NCBI GenBank assembly: GCA_022702705.1
Contig: CM040430.1
Coordinates: 79,921,239 to 79,985,238 of the forward strand
DNA length: 64,000 nt
DNA from: Papilionanthe hookeriana x Papilionanthe teres
Lineage: Eukaryota > Streptophyta > Magnoliopsida > Asparagales > Orchidaceae
Direction of reading: 5' to 3'
Under the pieces are notes generated by a model, which was not told the DNA's origin, made no database searches, and saw nothing but the letters and a program-made list of their open reading frames with translations. The first letter of the stretch is position 1. Each line of letters opens with the position of its first letter. Positions 26,201-41,200 of the stretch are shown piece by piece. Position numbers and translations under genes: made by a program.

Positions 26201-29200
26201 TAATAGTTGAGAGCTTTGTTATTCAACCAAGAGGTCTTGGGTTCAAGGCCTTGCATACGTGGGGTGCATGCATTTGTGTGTGTGTGGAAAGAAAAAAAAA
26301 AAGCCATAGTCAGAATAATTGAGCTCAAACAGAGCAACAAATTTCCAAAAATAGTATGCCAAAACTGATGATATGGCCTAAAATTGCATTAATCCAAAAT
26401 AGTATATTCCCGAAGACAAAAAAAAAAGATGTGAATTTGCAAATCAAACTCTTGATTTTGTAAAGATGCTGAGTTGACTGCTTTACCGAATTACCATTGC
26501 TAAATCTGAAGGATATCAGTCAGACACTCTTTTAGAACAATATCAAGCTTGCAAAGAGACGAAAACCTAACCTCCAGAACGAGAAATGTGTTGGAGTAAC
26601 AGTAAATAAATGTATTAATAAGCAAACGTAAATATATGTAAAGCATACTTGATTTAATTATTTCAAAATCAATCAAACTTTAATGATTTTACTTTATGAT
26701 TACAAAGTTAATATGCATACTGTAATATTTTTTTTATATATAACTAGATAATGTAATGAATATCAAAAGCAATTACCAAAACTTGTCTGGGAAGTAACTA
26801 CTCCGGCTACATACAAATAGCATGAAAACCTAGGATATGAAATCTTTAGAAACACAAACACTACAGAAGATTTATTTGAACAGCGCGGTTTAAAGGCTAG
26901 TGAAAATAGGTGAGGGACAATATTTGTCTTTCTCATTCATGCCTCCTTGGATAAATAGAATCTGAAACCTACTATTCATCAGAAAGTCCACAGTTTGAGT
27001 GCACTCATCTACAATATAAGGTTACTAAAAATCATGATTATCATTGTATTCAAAAATTGGAAGGAGACAAGATGTTGCATAATAGGTGGGGAAGGATTAT
27101 TGGCAATGCTTGTAGGTGTTGATCTGATCACGACCATAGAGCTAGCAGAAATAAGCACAATAGTCCTTAAATCCAAAAGAGAATCTAAAATTGGTTCTAA
27201 GTTCTACAAGCAGGCATGTTCTAACAAACGAAGATTCCTCCCAAAAAAAAAACGTTTGAATCTGATCATTTGAATAAAACTCATGTCGAAAAAATGGATT
27301 CTCTATTATTCGGATAAGTCGTAGGAGATCATAGAAATTATGTCCAAAAAATTTGTAAGAACAACAGAACGTTAGGATGCCTTCAAATTAAATCAGTTGT
27401 CAGTATCCACAAGTTGAGAAGAAAATCCACACCTCCTTATATAACTAGGAAAAATTTTCCAATTCAACCAAAACTGCAGCTACAAAAAAACAAAGAAAAA
27501 GGAATTGCATTATCCTCATGCAAAAAGTTTTCAAATATAAAACCTAGGAAAAATAAAGCATTCTTATTGCTGTGAACGAATTTGAGATGATGCAATCAAA
27601 AAATGGGTAATAGGAGGTTCCTCGAAGAATCAAAATGGGGCAATCATTCTAGCAAATAGATCATGAAACCATTGATGCAACAGTGTAAAAAGCTGAAGAA
27701 AATTGTATTCTCTTATTTCTCAATAATCAAATTGCAACTATTCTTCTTATATAATAAGGAATGACTAGGAGATAAACTTAATCACAGCAATTATGACTTA
27801 CGTAACTCATGAAAGAAAGAAATATCATATAACAAAAAGAGAATAAGAGAATAACACTAAAATTGAAAAATCAGAAATCCCCTTCCCTTCAAACTAGGTT
27901 AGATGTTTTAAAGGTCCAGATTGGTATTCAATTCAATTAAGTTGCCTGGAAGTAGAGATTTAGTGAAAACATTAGAGACCTAATGATGAGTCGGAGTGTA
28001 GATTAAATGAGTACAATTGACCTTTTCAGAGATAAAATACCTATCAATCTCAATGTATTTGGCCCTATCATGATGCACAGAATTCTTCACAGTAGTAATG
28101 GCAGCTTGGCTATCACAGAACATCTTTATGGGATTGGCAATGAAGTCTCCCCCACTCACTTAGTAACCTTTGGATCCCCATCCATTCATAAATTTCTAGA
28201 GTAAGTGTTTGGTACTCAGATTCTACATAACTTCTAAGATCATTGTTTGCTTCTTGCTCCAACAGGCCACAACATTACACCAGATATTGTATGGGTTTTG
28301 TTATCTTGGTCTTTCCTCCATCGTTAAGGTTTCCATTCAAGGTTTTCCATAAAATTTTCAGCACTTATCCTTTGTGTGATCAAGTTTCTTGCAATGTCCA
28401 CACAATGAATGATTAACCTTGGGACTGGAACTTGATATTCATACTGTACTTGATCTTAAATCCTATCTATATTTAGAGTTATAGCTTATTAAAGATAGAA
28501 GGTTGGCTATAATGGTTGTATGAAGAAAGGCCCGATGAGTGTTCGTCATAGAAGAGACAGCTACCATAAGAGAGAAGTTTGGCTGCTACCGAGAGATGCA
28601 GCGACGGCTGTTGCTGCTACGGTGACTACTGTTGCTGTGGACGAAAAGTCCAGCAGCAACAATGTGAATGGCTTGCATACATAAATCTGATGGAGATGGG
28701 CCTGCAGTAGAAAGGAATCAAGCTATAGGATAGATCCGAGGTTGGTTGTAGGGATTCAGGTTAAGATTTCTACGGTTACCAAACTTCTCTTCGCAACTCA
28801 GGTTTGGAATTTCTACAAAAGAGAAAATCTAGCAGGACTGATTGAGATTTCCACTAAGGAGAAAAAATCCAATAGCCCCTAACCAAGGAGTGAATCACAC
28901 ATGTGCAAATAGAAGGAATCACGCCTGTGCGGAGAGAAAAAAGAAGAAATGTGCGGACCGAAAGAACCATGCATGCTGCAAAGTGATCTTCGCACTTGAT
29001 GTGAAAAAGCGATCCGACGAAAAAGATGGAATAGCCCAGCTGGAAAGGAATCACGCTTATGTGAAGCGCACGAAAAAAAATTGTCTAACAAGGAAGAAGA
29101 GGTGCGCACGATTCAGTGGAGTGCATGGGCTAGCTAATGCAGGGAGAAGCTCTAACAGAGAAAAGAGAGCTAGGGTTTTTAACTTGTCACTGATGTCATT

Positions 29201-32200
29201 TAGAAAGGTGAAGAACATCGTATTCTTTTATTTATCATTAATCAAGTTACAACTCTTATCCTTATATAATAAGGAACAACTATGACAAATTTAACTACAA
29301 CCATTACAACTTATCAAGGATAAACTAACACAAGAAGGACAAAACATGACATAACAAGAAAAGAGAATAACAATAAAATAGGAAACCTGGAATTCCACAA
29401 ATAGAACAATCTAGAGAAAAGTCAAGTGTAGTCTACTTCTAAAGAAAGTCAAATAACATGTCAAGAGAAAAAGCCCAACAAAATGTTCATCAACCAAATA
29501 TAAATCAGCCATAAATTTGAAACAAATCTCTATGTTGCGGTGATCTAATAAAAATATGTCTATCATAGACAAATAGAGAGACCTAGAAAACTCTGAAATC
29601 TCCTCTTTAGTGTCAATGAGAGCAGATTTGCCCTGATAAGTACATGGATGCTTTTAAAATGGAGATACCATAGGTTGGTGGAAGAAAAAAGGAAATGCTC
29701 GTTGGATAAGGAAAAATGAAATCTTAACCCATTCAAGCCATCAACAAACTTTGCAAAGAAATGAGGAAAGGTTACTAGTACTGAGTGTTCCAAAAATATA
29801 CACGAGAAATCTCCAAGCAAGGTGCCAACAAAAATGGTGGCCTTCTAATAAGGACAATGCCCTAAATTCCAGGTGCATCCACTGAGGTAGAAGGAATTGT
29901 GATTCCATTACACAATAAAACAAAAGTGAAAGTTTAAATGGCATCGGTAGCTGATACACCTAAAATATATAGTATTTTTATGCCCATTTTTATACCTATT
30001 TTTTATGATATTGCACTTTAATGGAAGATATTTTTGTGTAAGAGGAACTTCAAGAGTTTTGTGGAGAGGATTTTCAGATAAGTCTTTATCTTTATTTTTA
30101 CATTTGGTTTTTAAGTAAGACTTGTGTTTTCACTTAGATTTCTATTTTCAAATCAAATTATGTTTGTGTTTTCACTATGATTTCTAAGTAGTTTTCTTTA
30201 TCTTTTTCCTCTTAAATGAAGAAGTAATTAAAATGTGCTTGTGTTTTCACTATGATTTTTGAGTAGTTTTCTTTATCTTTTTCATTTTAATTGGGAGTAA
30301 AATTAGAGGACTTTAGAGTGACAGGCTAAAGTACCCAATTTGGTTTGATGTTTTAAATTTTGTTATGAGATGTTAGCCCCCAGGTAAAAGGAGAAGAGGG
30401 AACTCTAGAGTGAGAGCTAGTATCTTCTCTGTCTAACTCATCTACAAGATTTCAAAACTTCATATTAATCAATGTTCTTTATAGAACCAAGTAATGGTAA
30501 AGAATATATTTGTTCCTATTTGGCACAACACATTTAGATACTTCCACAACGAAATTACATAGTTATTACTGATCCATTGAAAAAGCAAAAAGATATTTTA
30601 TTCTCATTTGCTTTCATATATCATTTTATAGTCTTGTTAATTTTAGTTGCTTATTTTACATTTTTAAAAAGGAAATATCAAAAACAAATTTAAAACTTTT
30701 TATCTTAAAACATACTTTACAAAATTATTTTAAAAAGTAAAAAGTTGTTTTTCTGATTCTTTAAAATTTTAGATATTTTTCTGTGGGTTTGATATCTCGG
30801 GGCTTAATCAGAAAGTCTTATATTACTTGATAAACGATACGTATACTTGCGTAGAATCTCATATTATAAAATATTTAAAATATAGTTCTTATTTGCTTTG
30901 GAATCAAGTTTTTGGTGCCTTTGCAGAGAAAGATATATTATCATTGAAAAGAAATATAAAGTGTAAAACGTAAACATAAAATATCTGGCGGAGTCAGTAG
31001 CACCATCATGAGACAAGTAGTGAACAAGCATGGTTTCAATGAAGAATGCCACAGGAAGAGCAGAATTGACAGAAAGAGAAAAACAAAACAAAAGAAGGAA
31101 GCACAACAACCCTCGATGCAGTAGCATCAATAGCAAAAGCCCTACCTGAGCACAATCAAACAAAGATCTGGATGCCAACACCATTAGGCATCTACAACAA
31201 AGAGTGGGAAGTAAGCGCGAGGCATGCCTTCAAAACCACAAAAGAGAAAACGGTAACAAGGAAACTAATATAAGTGAATGTACGAGAGATGGAAAAGACT
31301 AATTGTGATTCCAAGGCAGTTAATACAAACATTGTAAGCGAGTGAGCTCAGTCGACCAAGAAAAACTGAGAAAAAAATAATAAAAAAAATTATTTTATAT
31401 TTCATAATATCACTTCATCATAAAATAGCTTAGTCAATTCGCCCTATTTCCTACATCTGTTGAAACAATAAGTGAACATGGAGTTAAGCAAGTGAGTTCA
31501 TTAATATAGGAGAAGGGAATTAAGAAAATAGGGTCTAAGAAAAATGTAAAGCTAAGCAAAAACCTAAAATAGGTGTCAGAAGGTGTAAAAACCGAACATA
31601 CATTTTCTTCCTCATAGAAGATCTCCACCGCAATTACACGATTTAATTCTTTCCTTTCTCATTTCTTTCCAAACTCAAGCGAGCGAATTTTTCTCCCGAT
31701 TTGTTTTTTTGCCTTTCCTTTTTACTCGATCGCACCGACTTCACTCCCTATAAATCGAGGCTAAAGGGTAGGGCTTACAATGCCTCAACCCACTTGCTCT
31801 CCTTCTTCTCTCGATCTCCCTCCTCCCCGACTCTCCCTCTCCCACTCCCAATCCTGTGCACTGAACCCTTGTGATACAATTTCTATCAATAAAGGCAAAG
31901 GGATCGTCTCTTACAGAGACCACCAAAACTTCTTATGTTCGCGCCTACAAGCAATCATTGAGGAAGGTAATCCTCGTTTGTCGCTACCTTCCTCCCTCAC
32001 ACAAGCATCAACTCCTCCAAACCTCGTAAATCCTTTGCTAAAGGGTTTCTTAACCCAGGATTTAGGGTAAACCAGAGGAGAAATAGGATTTTATGTGAAA
32101 TTTTACTTTTTGGTACTATGTAAATCCCTCCAAGTTTTATTTAGAAATTAGAAATTCTATTTTTCTCTAAAAAAACAAAATACCATTTTAATTAAAGTTA

Positions 32201-35200
32201 ATTAAAATTTATCATTTTCTTCTTTTAAAATATAACAATATCAAAAATAATAATAAATTAACAACAATAATAATAATAGCAATGCTCATCGATTAGGTTA
32301 TACTGAAGTAATGGAAATTTAACTGCATAATTAATCTTATTTTTTAACTAGTGTAGGATCGATTGTCAACACATCGAATTCGTAGAAGTATCGTGATTGC
32401 CGCTTCGAGATAAGTAACTGTTTTTTATTAGAGGATAAATGTACCCTTCATAATTGGGCATTAATTTTTATTATTTGTAGTATATTCTTAGCTTATTTCA
32501 TTTTTGTGTTTGTTATAGCCTTTAATTATTGTTCATGATGATATCACTGTCCATTTTAACTTAATGCTTCAATTTTTCATGCATATTTGAATCAATCCTG
32601 CAATTATGATCTTTTATTTTCTGCAATTGTATGAAATTCCAACTGTCATATCACAATCTTGTATAAAATGAAATACTTCTTACATATAATACTTATGTAA
32701 ACAATTTTGACATGCTTGTGTGTGATGGGTAAAACCCTTTTGAATTTTGGCTAGCTGAGCTGACAGGCCGACAGGCCGACAAAGTAACGACTCTATAGAA
32801 AATTATGGGGTTTCCTTGGGTTAGTATTGGTCTTCCCAGTTTCAGGGTGTCTGTTAAAACCGACTATATAAATAATAACTTGAATAAGAATAATAAGAAA
32901 CTTGATGAAAAATGATTATATGTTTTTGTATGATGTGCATGTCTGATGTTTACCCATTTATTGTTATTTCACATTGTTACATATGCAAATAATGATCGTC
33001 CTTATTTGTTGTTCATATTGCATGTCTCATTTACTTTGTGGTTTATGTGTTAATAGATAGTTATTATTTACTGAATTTTGTTTGTCAAACTCAATCTTTA
33101 ATATTTTGCATAATATGTTCTATTCAACCACATGTAAGACCGTCTCCAATAGAGTAAGCTTTTAAATTTTATTTTCTTCATTTGGTATTTTTTCTTCAGT
33201 ATTTGTTTTAGTTATGGTTTGTAAAAATTAATAGAGTAAGAGGTAAAATTATAGCTCTTAAGATTATTATTGATACTAAGATTTTCAATATTATAAGTGT
33301 TTATGCTTCTCAAGTAAATTTAGATATAGGTTCTAACGATAAATTTTGAAATGACATTGGGAAACTTAATACAAATTACACCTCTCGAAGAAAAGTTTTT
33401 GATTGGAGGAAATGTAAATGAACATGTCAGTACAGTTGTAAAAGATTTTAGAAATATTCATTGTGGGGAGTAATTAATGAAGAATGTAGTCATATTAGAT
33501 TTTGCTTTAACGTGTGATTTTGCTATTGTCAATATTTTATTCAAGAAAAAATATGAGCATATTATTACTAATAAAACACAAATTGATTATTTTCTCATGA
33601 GAAGAAGAGATCGGCGAGCATGTAAAAATCGTATAGTCATTCCAAGTAGGATTTAAGTACTCAACGTCGATTATTAATTCTAGAATTTAAGATGAAAAGC
33701 TGTAAAATAAAGAATACTAGAGAATCATCATCGTAGAACTTGATGGGGGTACTTAAAAGAAAATAAAATTCAAGATATTAAAATTTGGCATGCTCATGAA
33801 AAAGCAAATTATATGTGGGATGAAGTAACAAATATTATTAAACAAGTGGCAAAACATGTACTTTAAGAATAAAAAAGAATATTATAAATAAAAATAGTTG
33901 GTGGTGGAATAATAATGTTCAAGAAAAAGATAAAATATAAAAAGTTATGTTATAAAACTTTGGTTTAAACATAAAAGTTTAGAGAACTAGAAAAAATATC
34001 AAACGGCTAGTAAAGATTCTAAGAGAATAAATCTGTGACACTAAATATTCTGCTTTTAGTGATCTTTATAATAGATTAGATACTAAAAATGGTGAAAAAT
34101 ATATGTATAAACTAGTTAAACGAAGAGAAAAGAAAAGTAAAGATTTAACTCAACTAAAGAGTATTAAAAATGAAAATTTAAATGTGTTGTTCTTAGAAAA
34201 AGAAATTCAACATATAAGGGTGAGTTATTTTAATAAAGTTTTTAAAGAAGTTTCTGAATATACTATTGACCTCAGTGATTTTAAAATTGTCAAGAATAAT
34301 AAAATGTTTCATTTTTACTGTCGCAATAGTAAAAAAGTAGTTGATGAGACTTTAAAGAAAATTAAGGGTGGAAAGTCAGTATGACCTGATGATATTTCAA
34401 ATGAAATGTGAAAATATTTAGGAGATTTGGGAGTTTCTTGGCTTACCAAACTCTTTAATATTATTTTAAAAAGTAAAAATATGCCTCTGGAGTGGAGGAA
34501 AAGTATTTTGGTCTCCATTTTTATGATTAAATGGGACAAAAGTGTGCAAATTATAGAGGAATTAAGTTGATGTGTCATACTTTAAAATTATGGGAAAGGG
34601 TAATTGAATATAGGTTAAGACATATTACTAGGATTTCTCATAATCAATTTGGATTTATGTCGGGCAGGTATACTATGGAAGTTATACTTTTATTGAGAGG
34701 TTTGATGTAGAAGTTCAGAGAAAGCTTATGATAAGGAGGATTTACATATGATTATTATTGATTTAAAAAAAACTTATGACAAGGTTTCAAGCAATATCCT
34801 TTGGAGAGTTCTTGAGAAGAAAGATCTTAATGTGACTTATGTTCAAGTCATTAAGGATATGTATACTAGAGTTGTTACTTGTGTTCGAACAGGAGGATTG
34901 ACCAAATATTTTCCTATTTTTGTTGGATAACATTAGGGATCGACTTTATGCCCATATTTTTTGCTTTAGTTATGGATGGTCTTACTGGACACTTACAGGA
35001 GGATGTACATTGGTGTATCCCTTTTGTTGATGATATCTTTCTCGTGGATAAGATGAGAGAAAAAGCTCAAGAACTTGAATTATGGAGGTCTACATTGGAG
35101 TCTAAAAGCCTTCGTTTGAGTAGAACTAAAACTAAATACATGGAATGTAATTTTAGTAGTAGCTCTAGTGACAGAAATGCAACAATAGGTGATCAAATTA

Positions 35201-38200
35201 TTAAAAGGTGTGAACACTTTAGTTATCTCAGGTCTGTTGTTCAAAGTGATGCTGATATAGATGACGATGTTATTCGTACAATTCAAGTTGGTTGGTTGAA
35301 GTGGAAGAATGTTTCGGGCCTATTGTGTGATAGAAAAGTATCGCTTTGACTGAAAAGAGAATTTTATAAGATGGTGGTGAGACCTGCAATGGTTTATGGC
35401 GTTGAATGTTGGCCTTTAAAAGAGAAGCACAAAACTAAGTTAAGTGTTGTCGAGATGAAATGATTAGGTGGATGAGTGGCTTTACAATTAGAGAAAAATG
35501 GTTTTACACTTGGAGACAAAATGCGAAATGAATATATATGTGATAGGTTTGGAGTAGCTCCAGTGACGAACAAAATTAGAGAGAGTTATCTTAGATAGTC
35601 TTGTCACATCAAACATCGACCATCTAATGATCCGATTAGGAGAGTAGATGTTTTAGATTCGACTTATGTTAAGACCTAGGAAGACTTCAGCATATTGTAT
35701 AAAAAATGATCTTAGTTTATTAGAATTAAATGAAATAATTACACTAAATAGGTCGCAATGGAGATAAAGGATTCATGTAGCCGTCGCAACTTAGTGGGAT
35801 AAAGGTTTTATTGTTTTCGTTATTGGTGTTGTTTTATTTATTGTATTTTTTCTTATTGGATCCGAGTAGTTGGTCTATGTTATCATTTCCCGTTGTGATT
35901 TAGCTAGTTTTTTATTTTCAGTTCAGTTGTATCATTGAACGTTCAGTATTAATAAAATTTACTTTTTTTTTCTTTTACATGCATGCAAGTCTTTCTTTGA
36001 AAATAAAAACAGGTTCATTGCATCATGCTCTACGTCATCAGGGTGTACCGTCTTCCGGACACAGAATGTGGCAGTAAGCCATCTTCATTTCATTATCTTG
36101 CAGAAGTAGAGTATACAATCCTAGATTTTAATAAAAATTTTCCAATATTAAGTCCAAATGAATGTTTTCAAAGAATAGCGTTTATTAGAGCTTTAATGTT
36201 ACAGCCACATACTCGTCTGTCCAGAAGAGACTGGCCGATTGAAGCACAACTAGCCCATAGGCGGGTCGACATTTGTCCCGAAAAGAAGGGAAGGGGCCGG
36301 CGAGGCGCAGAGGAAGGAAAGGAGGGGTTGGGGCCCACTCGGGCCATAATCACATATTTAAGGAGAAATTGTGAGGAGTTTGGAGGGAAGTTTAGAAGGA
36401 AAGTTTTCAAAAGTTGTATGAGGATTCTATTAAACAGAGAACCTAGGATTTGTTTTATTTTCATGCTTTTTTTTGTGACTGCTATTTTTCTTTTGTAGTG
36501 TTCCTAGAAACGTCTAAGGTGTGGGAGAGACGATCTACCTCTCGAAAAGTAGATCAGTCTTGTATCTTGCTTGTTTTCCTTTCAATTTTGTAAGAGCAGT
36601 GTTTTTTCATCTATCTACTACGATTATGATGATGTTTGTTCGTTGATCTTGGTGCTAAGGCGTATAAAATTGGTATCAGAGTCCAGATCTTGGTAGGATG
36701 ATAGCAAAGAAAGTTGATGTGCTGGAAAGAGATGTGGAGCAAAATCGACCCGGAATGGAAGAAAGGATTGCTACTATGTAGGACAGATTTTCTTCTATTG
36801 AAAGTCGAATAAATGATGAATTTGAAGAAATAAGGTAAATGCGGGAGATAATGAAAAAGCTCTTGGAGAAGCAATCCAAGGCCGTGTCAACCGCTCCAAC
36901 TGCAAACACAAACTAAGGGTTCATTATGGAATCCTAAGCCAGGTTAAAGGGGAAGGAGGTCGAGCAAGAAGAAAACGAAGAAGACCATCTACCTACAAGA
37001 GCGTCCCCCTAAGACTCCGAGAGGAGGGGGAGTGAAGTCTTCCGATGGAGGGGGATGAGCCAAAAATTGGAGGGATGGTGGCAAGGGCACGAAAGAGTAT
37101 GATAGAGGAAAGAGGGAATCAGGAGTGGGAAATGTGTATAACGGCAGGAAAGAGTTCACCATAAATACACAAGGAGAAATTACGGAGGAAGAGAAAGTTG
37201 ATGTGGAGATGTAAGGGAACCGAAGATGTCAATCATCGAATGGGAGGATGCACATGGATGGGTGTATAGGGTAGAGTGATAGTTTGCGATCAATGAGTTG
37301 ACTGAAGAAGAGAAGCTCATGGCAACGGGATTATGCTTGGAGGGGAAGGCTTTAGCGTGGTACCAGTGGATAGAGGCAAGGTGCCTGATACACTCATGAA
37401 ATGAGTTTAAGAAATGCTTGTTGGAACATTTTTGAGACATTCGAGAAGGAGACCTACACAAGCAATTCTATGCTCTGACTCAGAAGATGACGGTTATAGA
37501 GCACCGAAAGAAGTTTGAGGTATTGTCAGAGAGGTTGAGGGTGATTTCTACAGCACGCTTAAAAGAGAACTTCTTGAAAGGTCTGAAGTCCAACATATGA
37601 GTGGTCTTCTGCCCCTTTAAACTGCGTGGATTGAGGGAAAATATGGAGCTCGCCCAGATGATGGAAGATAAGAAACAGGTTAAGAAGATCGGCAAAGGCG
37701 GCAACACTGGGAGATTCAACAAGTGTGTCGTGATAGCCACATCACCGAGGACAGAAAGTGTCATTTCAGAAAGAGACGCCGAAGGAAAAGAGTACTGGAC
37801 CCCGTCCCATGTGTAAATTTCAAGCGCCTTACAGATGCAGATGTGCAAAACAAATGAGCCAAAAAGATTGTTACCATTGTCACGAGAAATATACCCAAAG
37901 ATATCGTTCTAAGGAGTGTGCCCTTCAAGCTCTTTTAGTTCAAGAGGAGGATACAGAGAAATGAGGACTCAGAAGAGGAAGTAGCAGAGGAGCATCTGCA
38001 TTTGAATGTGGTAGAGATGTCCCACAATCTGATGGTGAGATTTACCTTGAATCACACCATGAAATGAATGTGGTAGAGATGTCCCTCAATCTGATGGTGA
38101 GATTTACCTTGAATCACACCATGAAATGAGGGGATGGATCGGCGAGTAGTCGATTTGGTGTTGGTGGATAGCAAGGCCACACATAGCCTTACCGCCAGCC

Positions 38201-41200
38201 AACTGTGTTTTGTTGTCTGGCCACACCCCTACCACCTTCAATCCCTTGCTTCCACTAACTCTATCGCAACACACTTCTTGAGTCCTCTCCTAAGGAGTCT
38301 CTAGTGTTTTGTGTTGTTATGTTCCTATTTTCAATGGTCTTTTTGGTAACCCCTTTTGAATTTCAGCAATAATATTTACATTTTTATTGTGGTTTGGGTT
38401 ATCTCCGATATCATGGTTTGGGTCATCTCCGGTGTCAGAATAATATCATTATTCGACTATTTCGACATGACATCCTTCCTTTGCAAATAGTTTAGTTGTG
38501 CTCAGCTAATTGATTTCATCCCATTTTCGATATACTACAGTAAATCCAAAATCAAATTCGCTAAAAAAAAATTGAAAATTTGAAAAATTATGCTTTATTG
38601 AAACATAGATTAATAGAAAATGGTTGTTCTTTCTGAAATTCACTAATTATAAATGAAACTCATAACATTGGCTAGATCTTTTAGACGATTATAAAAAATT
38701 ACTTAATTTGGTTATTTCTTGGATTATAAGGAAAATGCTTGAGGCATGTAAAAATAGGGTATTGAATAATTTAATCGTGGATTAAAATTCCACTCAATTA
38801 TTATGAATGACATGGATGCAAATTCTTTGAGTGCTTTGCAAGTCTTGTCGACAAATTTTAGGGATGATTCTTCTTGTGCCAAAATGAGCCCTAAATCTTC
38901 TAATATAAAATTTCTATATTTTTGTTATTGCACTTTCCTATAAGTTTTTAGTGAGTGGAGTATGCACATGAATGAGATTTTGTCAAGTGTAACATGGGCT
39001 AGTCTCTTTTTTTTGCGTGTGAATCTTACTCGCTATAGAATTTTATAATCGTTCTCAGTTTTTTAGGGAATTTTCTATTTTTACAATTTTTAAATTATTG
39101 TTCGAAATGAAATAAAACAGTGATTATAATTTTAGTTCTAGTTTGGATAATCTTTGCTTAACTACAAAGTTGAAAACCTATAATTGTGATCATTTGTATG
39201 TTTCTCTACTTATTTAATATTAAATTTATATTAATAAGCCCCAGACCAAGTACCAATCTACCCCCAATAACCTTCCTCAAATGTGAATGAAATCAGCCTT
39301 TAAACATTAAAAAAGAAACAATAGTACGAGCATAGTACAACAGATCAGAGAATAAAAGCAGGACTTATAGAGCCGTATTGTATAAATGCAGGTACAAATG
39401 GTACGCACAAGAGAATGATTAAATTCTTCAAGTACATTTAATAGAGTGCACAAATATTCCAATCTTGCAGTGGTTGCTGCTTCATTAACCGCCCATTACA
39501 TAAAAAAATAAAAGATTAAAAAAAAACTTTTGTAGATAAGAAATTTAAGAATAAGCTTATGTCATAAAATTAAATCTGCACCTAGCATTTCGTCAAAGGA
39601 TATGCACCATGCAACAGTCAAAACTTAAATTTCGAGATCATGCAAACTTTTCTCAAAACATATAGCAATATCAAAAAATGCACCTTTGGATATAATTACT
39701 GCCACTATCTAATCTACGAGATACCAACAGTTCAAAGAAAAAAAAAGAAAAATAGTAACAAAACCTGGCCGGGTCCACCGCCATATCCACCATTTATGTC
39801 CTGTAATTAAATTCAAAAAAAAAGTTCATGGTTATTACAAGTGAACTACTCAACTCATCTGTTTATGCCATAACATAATAGAAAGTGTGTTATAATTCAG
39901 AATTGTTCCCTCAAAAATAATATAAAACATATGAAAAAATAAAATCAAGTTTACAAATATTCAAGCACAAAAATCAAAAATCAACTTAAAAAAAACTACC
40001 AACCTTTAGTCGTTATGCAACAACAGTGATCTCTAAGAGGAAGTTTACATTGGTTTCTGAAGTTTCATAGTTTATCTAAAATGGAAGTTAAGACTGACGT
40101 CTGTGCACTGTTTCTTTCAAATTATTACTCATTTTCTCAGTCTTCTTGTTGGATTTAGTTAACTCAAACAGGTCTTTCTGTTTCCATGTTAGTTGTATTC
40201 AATGCTAGCTATCACTAGTTTCCAATTATATGTTTCTTTCCTAAAATTTTTATGTTGTAAGTATTCTTGTTGCTTCTCTGGCTGTATTCACATAGTTTTT
40301 TGCTCGATTTCACTAGAGCCAGGCTATCATGTTATTGAGTTGGATTTTTTGTTGCCTATTTTACGAAATGTGAGCACTAATTCCTCTATAGCTGGAAATG
40401 GCATAAACTTGTGCAAATCTTACTGAGGATTTGATGAACAGATGAGTTCCTCTATATCCAAATGAAATAAGACTGTACAAACCCTACATAGGATTTAGAC
40501 GAGTTAAAAAAAAAATTTGTAATCTGAGCCTCCATATTTTTATTACAACAGTAAGTTGTTTAAATTTGAACAGTTCGAAAGTGTATTTCTTTTATAAGTT
40601 ACAATTTTACTAGCAGTTCTCATTATTCATAGTTTGTTTTAATAATTTGTTATTCCAAATAATTATTCACTAAACTGCTATATCGTATAATATGAGCCAC
40701 TGTTAATGTTTGATATTTCATTCACCTGCTCAATGAGTCAATATCTATGTCATTCAAGAAACCTGCTGTAGAATTTTGTATTACAGAATTTTTTTAATAT
40801 AGGATTATTGCATTGTAGAATTCATATCCTTGTACACTAACATGATGCTTGTTCAGTATTTGGAGAAATGAAGTTTGTTGCAGAGTGGCAATGATGATTT
40901 ATTTATGAAGATGTATAACTGTTACCTAAGACACAAATTCTGATTCCTTTATAATTGCATTAGCATGAAGCTATGCAAACATTATAATGGCTAAGAGAAC
41001 TTAAAGCTTAAAATATGATCCTCCATAATTTTCCATGATGCATGGCACAATGATGAGCGAGCTCACCCAGTATAATTTTATACTCTAAATGGAGCTCCTA
41101 GTATAGCACTACTGAGATCCTTTATCTGATTATCATGTTAGCTTTGAGTCCCATAAATGCTCCTCCACCATTTATAATTTCACTCATTTTAACACACTTA

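Noticed and set aside
26110..26322. 70-codon plus ORF
   Set aside because: It reads through the antisense strand of FTB exon 5 and the SINE.
28842..29285. 147-codon C/H/K-rich plus ORF
   Set aside because: The composition comes from short repeats within an LTR-like block of a copia element on the other strand. It is not a zinc-finger gene.
31780..32070. 96-codon plus ORF behind a good TATA box
   Set aside because: Low-complexity S/P/L-rich peptide that resembles LTR leader. No domain or splice support.
36025..36498. 157-codon plus ORF
   Set aside because: It runs through the start and TATA region of a gypsy LTR, with no domain. The open frame is chance in a GC-richer stretch.
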